This document shows, one piece after another, positions 18,401 to 25,699 of a stretch of 64,000 bases of DNA. Numbering within the stretch: the first letter of the stretch is position 1; the number at the start of each line of letters is the position of its first letter. Position numbers and translations under genes: made by a program. The DNA is from Verrucomicrobiaceae bacterium. Lineage in GTDB: Bacteria; Verrucomicrobiota; Verrucomicrobiia; Verrucomicrobiales; Verrucomicrobiaceae. The notes beneath the pieces were generated by a model. The model had not been told where the DNA came from, ran no database searches, and saw only the letters and a program-made list of their open reading frames with translations. The DNA lies in assembly GCA_027484445.1 (NCBI GenBank), contig JAIXSY010000025.1, positions 124,001 through 188,000 on the forward strand. Direction: 5' to 3'.

Positions 18401-19332
18401 TCATCCAGGTCCGCCCATTTGCAGGAGTCCGCGTCATGCGTGAGGCGCGCCCGAACCACCTTGGGCTCTGCCGGATCCCACAGGCCCAGACGGTGGGCTT
18501 CCCAGAAGCAGGGGAAGTGATGGCGCTCATCTGGGCTGAGTCCTTCCACAATGCCCTGCATGGTCAGCGCACGGGCCAGGCTGGCCTGTTCTTCTTTGCG
18601 TTCCTTTTTTTCTTCCTCGCTGAGCTGCTCTTCGGTGTCAGGTTCTTCCGTGGCATCACTGGTGGCTTTCTTTTTGGGTTTGGCAGCTTTTTTCCCAGAG
18701 ATTTCCTCCTCAATAGCCACCGGCTTGCTGGCCTTTCTGGCCCAGGGCACCTTGGGGTCATAGCCGCGCTTTTGGATGGCGGAGTGAAGTGCTTTGAAGA
18801 CTTGCCAAGGCAGCAAGGGCTGCCCCTGTGCGGCCTCCTGCGCCTCTCTGCCGAGCAGCAGCAGGCAGCGCAGGGCTGCTCCATTGTAAATGAGACGAGC
18901 TCCGGCTTCATCGCTTGGGGCTTTGTCTTTTGTCGCGGCGCCTGGCCGGGGCGGGAACTCCCTTTCCAGACGATAATCAGGAGGATTGTCAGCATCCCGT
19001 GTCCACCGCTGCTTCTGGACAAGCTTTCCGTTAGGTCCGGTTTCCTCCACAACGATTTGCTTCAAACGTCGGCCATGCAGCACCGCCTCCCTCAAGCCTG
19101 ATTTATGAAATACCTCACGCAGCCAAGACTCACGCGCCTTGTGTGCCTGACGTGTCCGCCACATGCGGCGGCGGGTGCGCACAGCCGCAAGCTCAGCGTA
19201 GTCACCCGGCAGTGTGCAGGACCGCACGATGGGAAAGTGGAACTGCTTTTGATCTCCATCTCCGGTGCGCTCTTGGAGGGCAATGCCGTAGGAGCCGATG
19301 CCGAGGTCGAGAGCGAGGATGCGTTCCGTCAT
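15469..19332 (-). CDS. cas9: CRISPR effector nuclease Cas9, large II-C type with zinc-ribbon HNH
   Basis: A 1287-residue RNA-guided nuclease, larger than the well-studied II-C enzymes of Neisseria (1082) or Campylobacter (984). RuvC-I is ILALDLGIGSYG with D9. The Arg-rich bridge helix is at about 51-70 (RTRRRMWRTRQAHKAR). RuvC-II has E702 in VVLEFAREEW. RuvC-III has H1005 and D1008 in DRHHALDAMI, so RuvC looks intact. The HNH domain (about 745-820) has CxxC pairs C757/C760 and C805/C808, H786 and N809. The residue before H786 is A785, where the family normally has Asp or Glu. A charged Lys/Glu linker spans about 207-250. It is the first gene of the minus-strand cas group. Confidence 0.97.
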   Translation of the reverse strand: MTERILALDLGIGSYGIALQERTGDGDQKQFHFPIVRSCTLPGDYAELAAVRTRRRMWRTRQAHKARESWLREVFHKSGLREAVLHGRRLKQIVVEETGPNGKLVQKQRWTRDADNPPDYRLEREFPPRPGAATKDKAPSDEAGARLIYNGAALRCLLLLGREAQEAAQGQPLLPWQVFKALHSAIQKRGYDPKVPWARKASKPVAIEEEISGKKAAKPKKKATSDATEEPDTEEQLSEEEKKERKEEQASLARALTMQGIVEGLSPDERHHFPCFWEAHRLGLWDPAEPKVVRARLTHDADSCKWADLDDPAEKLKPAAERSKYAKLPAIFPRRMVEAELVALCEAAAALLPQLSMSGYEIAYGPLGIPYPNIPRRDEKAQKIEEQRRAALAALPEDERKKYVRGKAVEWQGALAQKAPTFDNRGPSPCVLIPRYKAAKCDLRYDKDGLVPESALAAEVSFLLNAKNFRFTPEVKDDSKPSGFRDAFTAEELSKLHAEHFLKTVVPNIGGSSEHALMVNRKNLLTPWLEKNIGPDTRPKPGLEGKGKAALEKPKATGRARFSRPALRLVKELLLSGLAPAEFKAELLDLTNTRWIEVRKAVRLVKEDGSGFNQDKFKGLLPADLDFLDNLGLSWEKISIRDERLEAISEKTQAEQEARQAAITRMIGMEINPKIRHRLTLLDTLLDEVVKEQGIPDKVVLEFAREEWLGPKRRKELMDFQNQRKQDNITARMNLGGDASPKALLKTQLLEEQAGRCLFCGQQFSRTDTVQVVNGELSFENAHLAHIVADSKGGPRAYVNLVLACDGCNRTQKERYHADVFALGDFKLGWDTFTGIVENLPGMRPFKKKILCTKSEEEAAQMVQNKTALQETAWIAKLARVLISLKFGWKLDAEGEKRNIVVVTGSVTNRVAMKYELYSLLGGPERLQKLAKDKQAIDQMIESVTNAQESELEELGKKMADTWKSKKRKGDDHWDRDHMLWLLRRLKISNEDALNEKDRGDDRHHALDAMILSFLPHWSGNPGKSLRFGLPPQMRTKEAFRPYLDKLYPTVLISQKPELEESFYGARRLGAGSAATKRYILREIAYSGINPKFSPSTLSKRAKNIYDPHIRAAVVAFANEEPKEQDWLNYCAKLAAEGLKPGGPRIKNVRCVVSEQLTEYEDFSKDGTGAWRRGDKNQGWFICEKKERDGEYAIEPVYVHQSKLKLEQRILTEGRYKRVVGFFVRDEVVSLDEPITGIKDPVPKGFFLIRSMWDTGYVELSNNAGYIYNPVNINRLIACGFKKVTTD

Positions 19333-19522
19333 AGTAGTAGAGTAATGGGGGCGCGCTGATGTGGCAACACCACGAGCGGGATTTTCGTGGAAAAACCCGC
19401 ATTTCCCAGCCTAGGGTTTAGGCAGAAAAAAGTAACTTAAAGAAAAATTTAATTCACAAGGGTCATGTTGATGTGGTGAAATGCTAGGCTTGAACCTCCA
19501 TTCTAAAGCGTCTAAAGAGCGC
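19333..19522. promoter_or_regulatory. Divergent promoter region between cas9 and an HTH gene
   Basis: About 190 bases, much richer in A and T than the neighbours (for example AAAGAAAAATTTAATTC). It holds short inverted repeats: CCACGA with TCGTGG, and CCTA with TAGG. It should contain the cas9 promoter on one strand and that of the HTH gene on the other. No anti-repeat is present, so a second tracrRNA is not seen here. Confidence 0.45.
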
Positions 19523-19828
19523 ATGCCGGTTAGCTATTGTTTGGGGCTAGTGCTGAAGCTGCTCAGGGAGGCGCTGGGGCTGAATCAGGAGACGGTGGCC
19601 CACCATGCCTCGCTTTCCGTCGTAGGTCTATGCCGCATGGAGAATGGGTTGACCTGCTCAGCGGCAGACAACTACGAGCGGGTGGCAGAAGCGCTGGGGC
19701 TGGACTTTGGTCTGGTGGTGACCCTGGCGGCTAAGCTGGCGAAGCGGGAGGACGTGAGGCTGACGGAGAAAGAAATCACTCTCGCACAGCTCAGCAGTCA
19801 ATTGCAGCCGAGTCGGCTCGCCTCTTGA
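19523..19828 (+). CDS. XRE-like helix-turn-helix regulator
   Basis: A 101-residue protein built around a helix-turn-helix of the Cro/CI type: LREALGLNQETVAHHASLS is the core with the usual N-Q-E, then LCRMENG and VAEALGL. The start at ATG 19523 places the domain at the normal distance; an in-frame ATG at 19481 would add 14 residues. It is transcribed away from cas9 across a shared A/T-rich region, so control of cas9 is possible but only inferred from position. Confidence 0.72.
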   Translation: MPVSYCLGLVLKLLREALGLNQETVAHHASLSVVGLCRMENGLTCSAADNYERVAEALGLDFGLVVTLAAKLAKREDVRLTEKEITLAQLSSQLQPSRLAS

Positions 19829-19918
19829 GGGCATTTCTGATGAGATGGGCGGCATGAAGCGTAACCATCTTGATTTTCCCACAAAAAACTTGCCTAGATG
19901 CAGGCTTTAGGGGGATGA

Positions 19919-20057
19919 AGCAGACATTCTTGTCTGCTGCGGGGTGTGAGAGCTTCGGGAGCCCTGCAGGCAGGAGTGCCTGCATCACTTGGGGGGGAGG
20001 AAGTCTCCCCGAGATCTGGCGGACGGTCTGCGGCACTCGGGGGAGTCTCCCCGAGAT
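19919..20057. repeat. Composite intergenic hairpin repeats
   Basis: Two short perfect hairpins stand 26 bases apart. In the first, AGCAGACA and TGTCTGCT surround TTCT (19919-19938). In the second, TGCAGGCA and TGCCTGCA surround GGAG (19965-19984). Then AGTCTCCCCGAGAT occurs twice as a direct repeat 42 bases apart (20002 and 20044), the second within a palindrome around 20037-20054. The hairpin tips CA-RGAR-TG also occur at 25548-25563. These look like REP-type dispersed elements. Confidence 0.7.
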
Positions 20058-20408
20058 GATCCTGGGCCGGACGGGCCGACGGGTGCGGACGGTCCCCCGG
20101 GGCCGCCCTTTGCCCAGGCCGTGGTGGAGGCGGTGGACACGCTCGATCCTGGCATGCCCGCGACGGTGGGGGTGAACTACGATGGCGGAAACGTGCGGTT
20201 CAGCTTCGGCATCCCGCGCGGCAGCGATGGTGCGCTAGGCGTGCCTGGGGCAGAGAGGGAGGTGAGCCTGGCTGAACTGCAAAACGCCATCCTGGGCGCG
20301 AGCGCGAACACGAATGCCGTGAGCACGCTGGAACCTTCCTTTGGCGATCCTGACCTGGAGGCGCTGCGCCAGAAGCTGAATGAACTGATCCTGAATGGGC
20401 GGCGGTAG
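20058..20408 (+). pseudogene. 3' fragment of a collagen-like or phage tail-type protein
   Basis: About 116 residues remain. It begins in Gly-X-Y repeats (PGPDGPTGADGPPGPP), continues with AQAVVEAVDTLDPGMPATV and VRFSFGIPRGSDGALG, and ends in a short helical tail (LEALRQKLNELILNGRR). The 'F-x-F-G-I-P-R-G' pattern is typical of collagen-repeat proteins on phage tails and cell surfaces. The frame stays open upstream to 19989, but that part is intergenic hairpin repeats, so the 5' end appears lost. It lies just beyond the CRISPR locus and may be a relic of a prophage or surface gene. Confidence 0.55.
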
Positions 20409-20467
20409 CGGAAGCGGGCGTGGGGCGGGAACGCGCCTCAGGCAGGTGGGCCCGGGGAGGTCCGGGG

Positions 20468-21328
20468 TCACGTGGGGTCAGCTGGGCGGGGCTCGGGCCG
20501 CCAACCGGGGCCGCGGAGGAGGTAGCCGAGGCGCTTGGACCAGGGCATGGTGCTGGTGCGCAGGTCGCGCAGGATGTCACGCCACTCGTGCAGCACGATG
20601 TTCACGGGGCCACGGTCGGGGATGGCTTTGGTCAATCCGTAGCGTGGGGGCTCGGCGGGGTTTTCTTCGGCAAAGGTGCCGAAGAGCTTGTCCCAGATGA
20701 TGAGGCACATGCCCATGTTTTTGTCCAGGTAGCAGGCGTTGGAGGCATGGTGCACGCGGTGGTGAGAGGGGGTCACGAGGATGTGCTCTAGCCAGCCGAG
20801 TTTGCGGATCTGCTCTGTGTGAATGAAGCTGCCGTAGATCTGAGTCGCGGCATACATGAGCAGGACATCCAGCGGCTCAAAGCCGAGCCAAGCGATGGGG
20901 GCGAAGTAGATGGTGCGATAGAGCGGCTGGAAGACGGAGGAGCGAAAGCCGGTGGTCAGGTTAAACTCTGGCGAGGAGTGGTGGGTGACATGCACGGCCC
21001 AGAAGAGACGACAGTGATGGTCCACGTAGTGCAGCACGTAATAGGCGAAGTCCTGCAAGACGAAGAGCAGGCCCCAGTAGGCCCATCCCTTTTCCCAAGT
21101 GATGAGGCGATGCTGCCAACAGAAGGCGAGGGCAGGCAGGACGACGGCGGCGCGCAGGAGGAGATCGAGGCTACCGTTCAGGCCGGCCATGTAGAAGTTC
21201 GTCAAGGTCTCCCGCCACGTGTAGGCGCGGATCTGGCGGAAATGCGTGAGGGCGATCTCGACCAAGATGGCGAGCAAGATCAACGGCACGCTGAAGAGCA
21301 TGAGAGTTTGTTCACGAAAGGCTTCCAT
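20468..21328 (-). CDS. Sterol desaturase / fatty acid hydroxylase family membrane protein
   Basis: A 286-residue di-iron membrane enzyme. Several hydrophobic segments carry the His clusters of the superfamily: HYVDHH, then HVTHHSS, and HRVHHASN near residue 205. Members use oxygen to hydroxylate or desaturate lipids, sterols or hopanoids. The substrate is unknown. The squalene-hopene-cyclase-like gene is 1.1 kb away on the same strand, which makes a terpenoid lipid substrate possible. The C-terminus is Arg/Pro-rich. Confidence 0.88.
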   Translation of the reverse strand: MEAFREQTLMLFSVPLILLAILVEIALTHFRQIRAYTWRETLTNFYMAGLNGSLDLLLRAAVVLPALAFCWQHRLITWEKGWAYWGLLFVLQDFAYYVLHYVDHHCRLFWAVHVTHHSSPEFNLTTGFRSSVFQPLYRTIYFAPIAWLGFEPLDVLLMYAATQIYGSFIHTEQIRKLGWLEHILVTPSHHRVHHASNACYLDKNMGMCLIIWDKLFGTFAEENPAEPPRYGLTKAIPDRGPVNIVLHEWRDILRDLRTSTMPWSKRLGYLLRGPGWRPEPRPADPT

Positions 21329-21433
21329 GGGAATCTGGGGCTACGGATGCCAAGCGAATCTGGCCTGTCCATCGCAGAAGCCGGGCGAGAAGCTCGTCTT
21401 GCCCAAAGGAAGCAGGCGGGTTTAGTTTTTGGC

Positions 21434-22141
21434 ATGGATGCTCATCTGCCCACCTCGCTGAAATGCCCAAACTGCGCTTCTCCTATCCGAGAAGATGACT
21501 ACGATGCGGAGCAGGGTACGATCCGCTGCAGCTACTGCGGCACGCTGATGCTGCCGCCGCGGGCGCAGCGCCCGGCGGCTCTGCCGAGGCCTCAGATCGC
21601 GCTGCCCGCCAAGATGACGCTGGAGAAGACGGCGCGCGGCATTGTGATCAAGCGGCGCTGGATCAACGTGATGGTGGTGTTTTTGATCCCCTTTTGCATC
21701 GTGTGGGATAGCTTTGTGTTTGGCTTTCTGTTCCGCATGACGACCTCTGAGGATGTGCCCTGGATGGTGCGGCTTTTCCCGCTGGGTCATGTCGCCGTGG
21801 GGATCGGGGTGACCTACTACACTCTGGCGCTTTTGATCAATCAGACGCGGGTGGAGGCGACCCAAAACGCGGTCACGGTGTCCCACGGTCCCCTGCCCTG
21901 GTTCGGGTGGCGGGAGATCGTAGCGGGGCGGATCGACCAGCTCTACTGCAAGGAAGTGATTCACCGCAGCAAGAACGGTGTGTCCACGACCTACGAGGTG
22001 TGGGTGCAGCTCGACGACGGCACGAACTCCCGCCTAGTCGCCTCCGGCCTGAATCCAGATCAGGCGCTGTTCATTGAGCAACAGATCGAGTCCATGCTGG
22101 CGGTCAAAGATCGCCCCATGTCGGGTGAATATCGCCGCTGA
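21434..22141 (+). CDS. Zinc-ribbon membrane protein of unknown function
   Basis: A 235-residue protein with an N-terminal zinc ribbon (CPNC near residue 11, CSYC about 23 residues on), a Pro/Ala linker, and two hydrophobic segments (VMVVFLIPFCIVWDSFVFGF and a second around HVAVGIGVTYYTLALLI). A C-terminal beta-rich domain of about 90 residues follows. ATG 21434 is chosen because it places the ribbon at the N-terminus; the longer open frame runs antisense to the neighbouring gene. No enzyme motif was recognised. Confidence 0.72.
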   Translation: MDAHLPTSLKCPNCASPIREDDYDAEQGTIRCSYCGTLMLPPRAQRPAALPRPQIALPAKMTLEKTARGIVIKRRWINVMVVFLIPFCIVWDSFVFGFLFRMTTSEDVPWMVRLFPLGHVAVGIGVTYYTLALLINQTRVEATQNAVTVSHGPLPWFGWREIVAGRIDQLYCKEVIHRSKNGVSTTYEVWVQLDDGTNSRLVASGLNPDQALFIEQQIESMLAVKDRPMSGEYRR

Positions 22142-22147
22142 TCTGGG

Positions 22148-22348
22148 CTAGCGGCCGCGGGTCTTCATCGACAAGATGCTGGTGCCGTGGGTGACCAAGC
22201 CGCTGCCGCCGGTGATGATGCGGCGGACGGGCTGACCGGTCTGGGGATCGGTGGTGAGCGGTGGGTCGCTCATCTTTTGCTGCACCTCAAAGCGGCGCGG
22301 CGATTCATCGGGCTGGGCAGGAATGGTCTCGTAAACGTAGGTGGCCAT
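22148..22348 (-). CDS. FmdB-like small protein lacking the zinc-binding cysteines
   Basis: A 66-residue protein that follows the FmdB pattern: TYVYETI, then FEVQQKMSDPPLT and PVRRIITGG near the end. Normal FmdB proteins have two CxxC pairs; here the corresponding places read IPAQPDESP and DPQTG and there is no Cys at all. FmdB proteins were first noted as putative regulators; the role is not established. It converges with the zinc-ribbon gene, six bases apart. Confidence 0.7.
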   Translation of the reverse strand: MATYVYETIPAQPDESPRRFEVQQKMSDPPLTTDPQTGQPVRRIITGGSGLVTHGTSILSMKTRGR

Positions 22349-22431
22349 GGCTGTTCAGGAAGGAGTCTCGTCGGGACCACAAGGCCCCGTTGCAGAGGAT
22401 TTCAGTATCTGATTTCAAGGAAAAATCTAGC

Positions 22432-24201
22432 TCAACCCTGCGGGGGCTGGGGGGCTGTGATCTCGCAGGCACGTCGCAGCGCCTGCACGGTCCAGATGAT
22501 GGGGTAAAGCCGCTCGTGATACCACAAGCGGGCGAAGTAGAGGCCGATCGGTGCGGAAGCAAAGGTGCTGCCGTCTTGGGTCGCTGAAAGCAGCCACTCC
22601 ACGGCCCGCAGGCCTGACTGCCGCATCTGTGGGTCTGGAAGACTCATGAGGGCATGGGCGGCCACCGCCGTTTCTTCCACCGTGGCGGGTGCGCTTTCAT
22701 CTCCGCCAAAGGCACCGTCAGGCCGCTGCACGCGGCGCAGGTAGTGCGCGCCACGCTGGACCAGATCTCGTGCCAAGTCATGCAAGCGAGGCTGGCCCGT
22801 GAGGTAGCTGACCACCATGGCCGTGCCATAGACGGGATTTTCCTCCTGCGGGGTATGCTCGTTCCCGAACCAGAGTGGTGACCACGAACCGTCCTGGTGC
22901 TGGACACGCTGGAGATAAGCGAGAGCACGCTGAGTCGCCTGCAAGAAGGCGGGCTCAGGGTCAGTCGGTGGCAGCCAAGTCCACCACGCCAGGAGGGCAT
23001 GCGCCGTGATCTCGGGCGTGCTGCGGTCAAAGGGCAGCGTGCCCCAGCCCCGACAGAAGGTCGGGATGCCCCCATCGCGATTTTGCAGCTGCAGCAGCCA
23101 GGCCATGCCCTGCTGGGCTGGCGTTTTCACCTGCATGCCTGCGTGGTGAAGCGCGATGACTGCGCCGGAAGTATCATCCGCATCCGGCACACCGCCGGGC
23201 AGATCTGTCCAGGCCCAGCCGCCTGGCGCGGCATGGGTGAAGGGGTGGGTCTCCTGATATTGCTGACGCAGGAGCCATGCGGTGATCTCTGGCGTGATTT
23301 TCCCCAGCGCCTTCACCGCCAGCGTGGTGCCCCAGGTGGCAAGGTTGGTGTCAATGGGCCAACTGCCGTCCGTCCGCATGGAGCGGCGCAGGAAGTCCAC
23401 CGCTCCGGGCACACAGGGATGAACCTGCTCCCCCGCTGAAGCCAGGGCCATGGTCACAAAGCTGGTCAGTGGAGTGGCCTCCAGGTAGCCACCGCTGCTG
23501 GGCTGGAGGGTGCGCAACATGGGCGAAATGCGATCCCAGAGCAGCGCACGCACCCAGCGGAGGGGATTCCACCATGACGGAGGAGCATGAAAAAAGCGTG
23601 CGTAACCGATGGCGATCAAAGCCGGCAAGGCATAACTGACCACAGGCAGCCCCAAGGCGCCGAACCAAGAGCGTGGAAACGCAGCTAGCTCAAAGGGCAG
23701 AGGCAGCACGCGACGCCAGGCCTGTGGCCCCAGGGTGCCGCTGATGGCACAGAGCATGAGGATGGGCACGGAGAAGGTCTTGTCCCGACCGTAGCGGCCA
23801 ATGACGGCCTGCTGAATGGCCTGAGGCTCCAGGCTGCCGACTTGGCCCTGAATCCAAGCATCGGCCAGGGCGCGCGATTGCCTGACACGGGCGGCCTCTT
23901 CCCCCTGCAAGCCACAGAGTCGCAAGGCGCTCCAGCAGAGCAAGGTGGTGGAAAGGTTGCTTTTGCTGATCACCGTATCGCCCCAGCCACCATCGCGATT
24001 TTGATGCTGCACCAACCAGCGCGTGCCCTGGCGAATCGGCTCGGCATGCTGCTGGGCATCGACCTGATGGAGGGCCACCAGCGCTGTCGCGGTGCTGAGG
24101 GCGCTGCTCGATAGCTCCCCCTGCCAATGCGCAGGACAGGTCTGCTGGGAGAGCAAATGAGCACGCGCCTGGGCATGGGCAGCGAGGATTCGTTGATTCA
24201 T
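22432..24201 (-). CDS. Squalene-hopene-cyclase-like terpene cyclase
   Basis: A 589-residue alpha/alpha-barrel protein. The protonating DxDD motif is present as VPDADDTSGA at about 340-343. QW-type repeats occur throughout (QNRDGGWGD, MRTDGSWPI, QNRDGGIPT, QHQDGSWSP, QRPDGAFGG). Squalene-hopene cyclases turn squalene into hopanoids that order bacterial membranes; this one is somewhat shorter than the usual 630 or more. The start at ATG 24201 is chosen over an upstream ATG at 24234 that begins without conserved sequence. It may work with the nearby hydroxylase-family protein. No squalene synthase is visible. Confidence 0.82.
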   Translation of the reverse strand: MNQRILAAHAQARAHLLSQQTCPAHWQGELSSSALSTATALVALHQVDAQQHAEPIRQGTRWLVQHQNRDGGWGDTVISKSNLSTTLLCWSALRLCGLQGEEAARVRQSRALADAWIQGQVGSLEPQAIQQAVIGRYGRDKTFSVPILMLCAISGTLGPQAWRRVLPLPFELAAFPRSWFGALGLPVVSYALPALIAIGYARFFHAPPSWWNPLRWVRALLWDRISPMLRTLQPSSGGYLEATPLTSFVTMALASAGEQVHPCVPGAVDFLRRSMRTDGSWPIDTNLATWGTTLAVKALGKITPEITAWLLRQQYQETHPFTHAAPGGWAWTDLPGGVPDADDTSGAVIALHHAGMQVKTPAQQGMAWLLQLQNRDGGIPTFCRGWGTLPFDRSTPEITAHALLAWWTWLPPTDPEPAFLQATQRALAYLQRVQHQDGSWSPLWFGNEHTPQEENPVYGTAMVVSYLTGQPRLHDLARDLVQRGAHYLRRVQRPDGAFGGDESAPATVEETAVAAHALMSLPDPQMRQSGLRAVEWLLSATQDGSTFASAPIGLYFARLWYHERLYPIIWTVQALRRACEITAPQPPQG

Positions 24202-24249
24202 GGACTTGTGATGGTTGAGAGGACCTGCCAGCATTCAAGAACCCTTCCC

Positions 24250-25524
24250 ATGAGATTTGCCCTGCTCTCCCTCCTGCTCCTGACGTCCCGAATGCCAGCG
24301 GATGACCTCCGCTGGTTCAAAGGAAACACCCACACGCACTCCCTGTGGAGCGATGGCAATGACTTCCCCGACATGATCGCGGCCTGGTACAAGGAGCGCG
24401 GCTACGATTTCCTGGCGATGTCTGACCACAACACCCTGAATGAAGGTGAGCGCTGGGTGACCGAAAGCTCGGTGGAGAAAAAGAAGGTGACGCTGGGTCT
24501 AAAGGTCCTGGACAAGTACCAACGGAAGTTTGGCAAGGAGTGGGTGGAGACCCGAACCAACGACAAGGGAGAAACGGAAATCCGGCTGAAGACGCATGAG
24601 GAGTATCGCCAAAAGCTGGAGGAAGCGGGGAAATTTATCCTGATCCAAGCGGAAGAGATCAGCGCCAGCTTTGGCGAAACGCCGATCCACATCAATGCCC
24701 TGAACCTCAGCGCCGTGATTCAACCCCGGAAAGATGTGCAAAGCATCCGGGAGACGCTGCGGCAGAACCTGCAGCACATCGCCGAACAAGCCCTGAAGAC
24801 AGGCAAGCCCTTCCTGTCCCACCTGAACCACCCCAATTTCCGCTGGGCACTCACCGCCGATGATCTGGCGCACGTCATCGAAGATCGCTTCTTCGAGATC
24901 TACAACGGCCACCCGCTGATCTTTCCCGATGGCGACCCGACGCGTGCGGATTCGGATCACGAGCGCATCTGGGACATCGCCAATGCCATCCGCCTGGCTG
25001 AGCTGAAGCAGCCGCCGCTGTTCGGCATCGGCAGCGATGACAGCCACAACTATCATGGTGGCATGGCCACGCCTGGACGCAGCTGGGTCATGGTGAAAGC
25101 GGCGAAGCTGGAAGCCGACACACTCATCCTGGCCATGCAGCGCGGCGAGTTTTATGCCTCCACTGGAGTGACGCTGGACGAGGTCCACTTTGCCCCTGAC
25201 ACCCTGACCCTGCGCCTGAAGATCCAAGCTCAGCCCGGTGTGAAGTACCGCACCGAGTTCCGTGGCACACTGAAGACTTATGACCGCGCGGTCGAAGAGG
25301 TGAAATCGCCCGAAGGCGATCCCCAGCCGACGCGCCTGCGGCACAGTGCCGAAATCGGCAAGGTGCTCGCCAGCAGCGAAAGTCTGGAACCGACCTACAC
25401 GCTGACGGGGGAAGAGCTGTATGTGCGGGCCATTGTGGTGAGTGATCGTGCGATGGAAGACCCACCGCAACCTGGGCACGTGCAGAAGGCCTGGACTCAA
25501 CCCGTGGGCTGGTCATTGCCTTAA
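24250..25524 (+). CDS. Secreted PHP-domain metal-dependent hydrolase
   Basis: A 424-residue protein with a signal peptide (MRFALLSLLLLTSRMPA) and a PHP domain. The metal-binding motifs are all visible: NTHTHSLWSDG (HxH), AMSDHN, a His in SHLNHPNF, and GIGSDDSHNY. PHP proteins hydrolyse phosphoesters or related bonds with two or three metal ions. A C-terminal beta-rich region of about 100 residues follows. ATG 24250 was chosen because it begins the signal peptide. The substrate is unknown. Confidence 0.85.
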   Translation: MRFALLSLLLLTSRMPADDLRWFKGNTHTHSLWSDGNDFPDMIAAWYKERGYDFLAMSDHNTLNEGERWVTESSVEKKKVTLGLKVLDKYQRKFGKEWVETRTNDKGETEIRLKTHEEYRQKLEEAGKFILIQAEEISASFGETPIHINALNLSAVIQPRKDVQSIRETLRQNLQHIAEQALKTGKPFLSHLNHPNFRWALTADDLAHVIEDRFFEIYNGHPLIFPDGDPTRADSDHERIWDIANAIRLAELKQPPLFGIGSDDSHNYHGGMATPGRSWVMVKAAKLEADTLILAMQRGEFYASTGVTLDEVHFAPDTLTLRLKIQAQPGVKYRTEFRGTLKTYDRAVEEVKSPEGDPQPTRLRHSAEIGKVLASSESLEPTYTLTGEELYVRAIVVSDRAMEDPPQPGHVQKAWTQPVGWSLP

Positions 25525-25547
25525 CCTGGGAAACTTCAATGTCATTC

Positions 25548-25624
25548 GGGGCAGGAATGCCCCGGCTACACGAGCTGCGTAGAGGGCAGGAATGCAGAGG
25601 CTGCATGGGGGCAGGAGTGCAGGG
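25548..25624. repeat. Intergenic hairpin repeat cluster
   Basis: A perfect hairpin in which GGGGCA and TGCCCC surround GGAA (25548-25563) is followed by two more copies of the motif GGCAGGARTGC (25585 and 25610). Between them lies the hairpin ATGCAG-AGG-CTGCAT (25592-25606). The tips match the hairpins near 19.9 kb. Confidence 0.7.
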
Positions 25625-25645
25625 ACGGAGGCAAGATCGGGCACT

Positions 25646-25678
25646 AAAAAAGCCGTCGCAGGATTAACTGCGACGGCT
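25646..25678 (-). terminator. Rho-independent terminator
   Basis: AGCCGTCGCAG and CTGCGACGGCT form a perfect 11-base stem around GATTAA. On the minus strand a run of T follows, so it ends the transcript of the lipoprotein gene. Without a T-run on the plus side it may still help stop the PHP transcript. Confidence 0.9.
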
Positions 25679-25699
25679 GATGAAGGAAGGAACCCGGGC

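Noticed and set aside
17788..19101. A 437-codon plus-strand frame
   Set aside because: It is antisense to cas9 and has no recognisable domain. It results from GC-rich codon use.
19333..19480. Possible second tracrRNA beside cas9
   Set aside because: No stretch complementary to the repeat is present.
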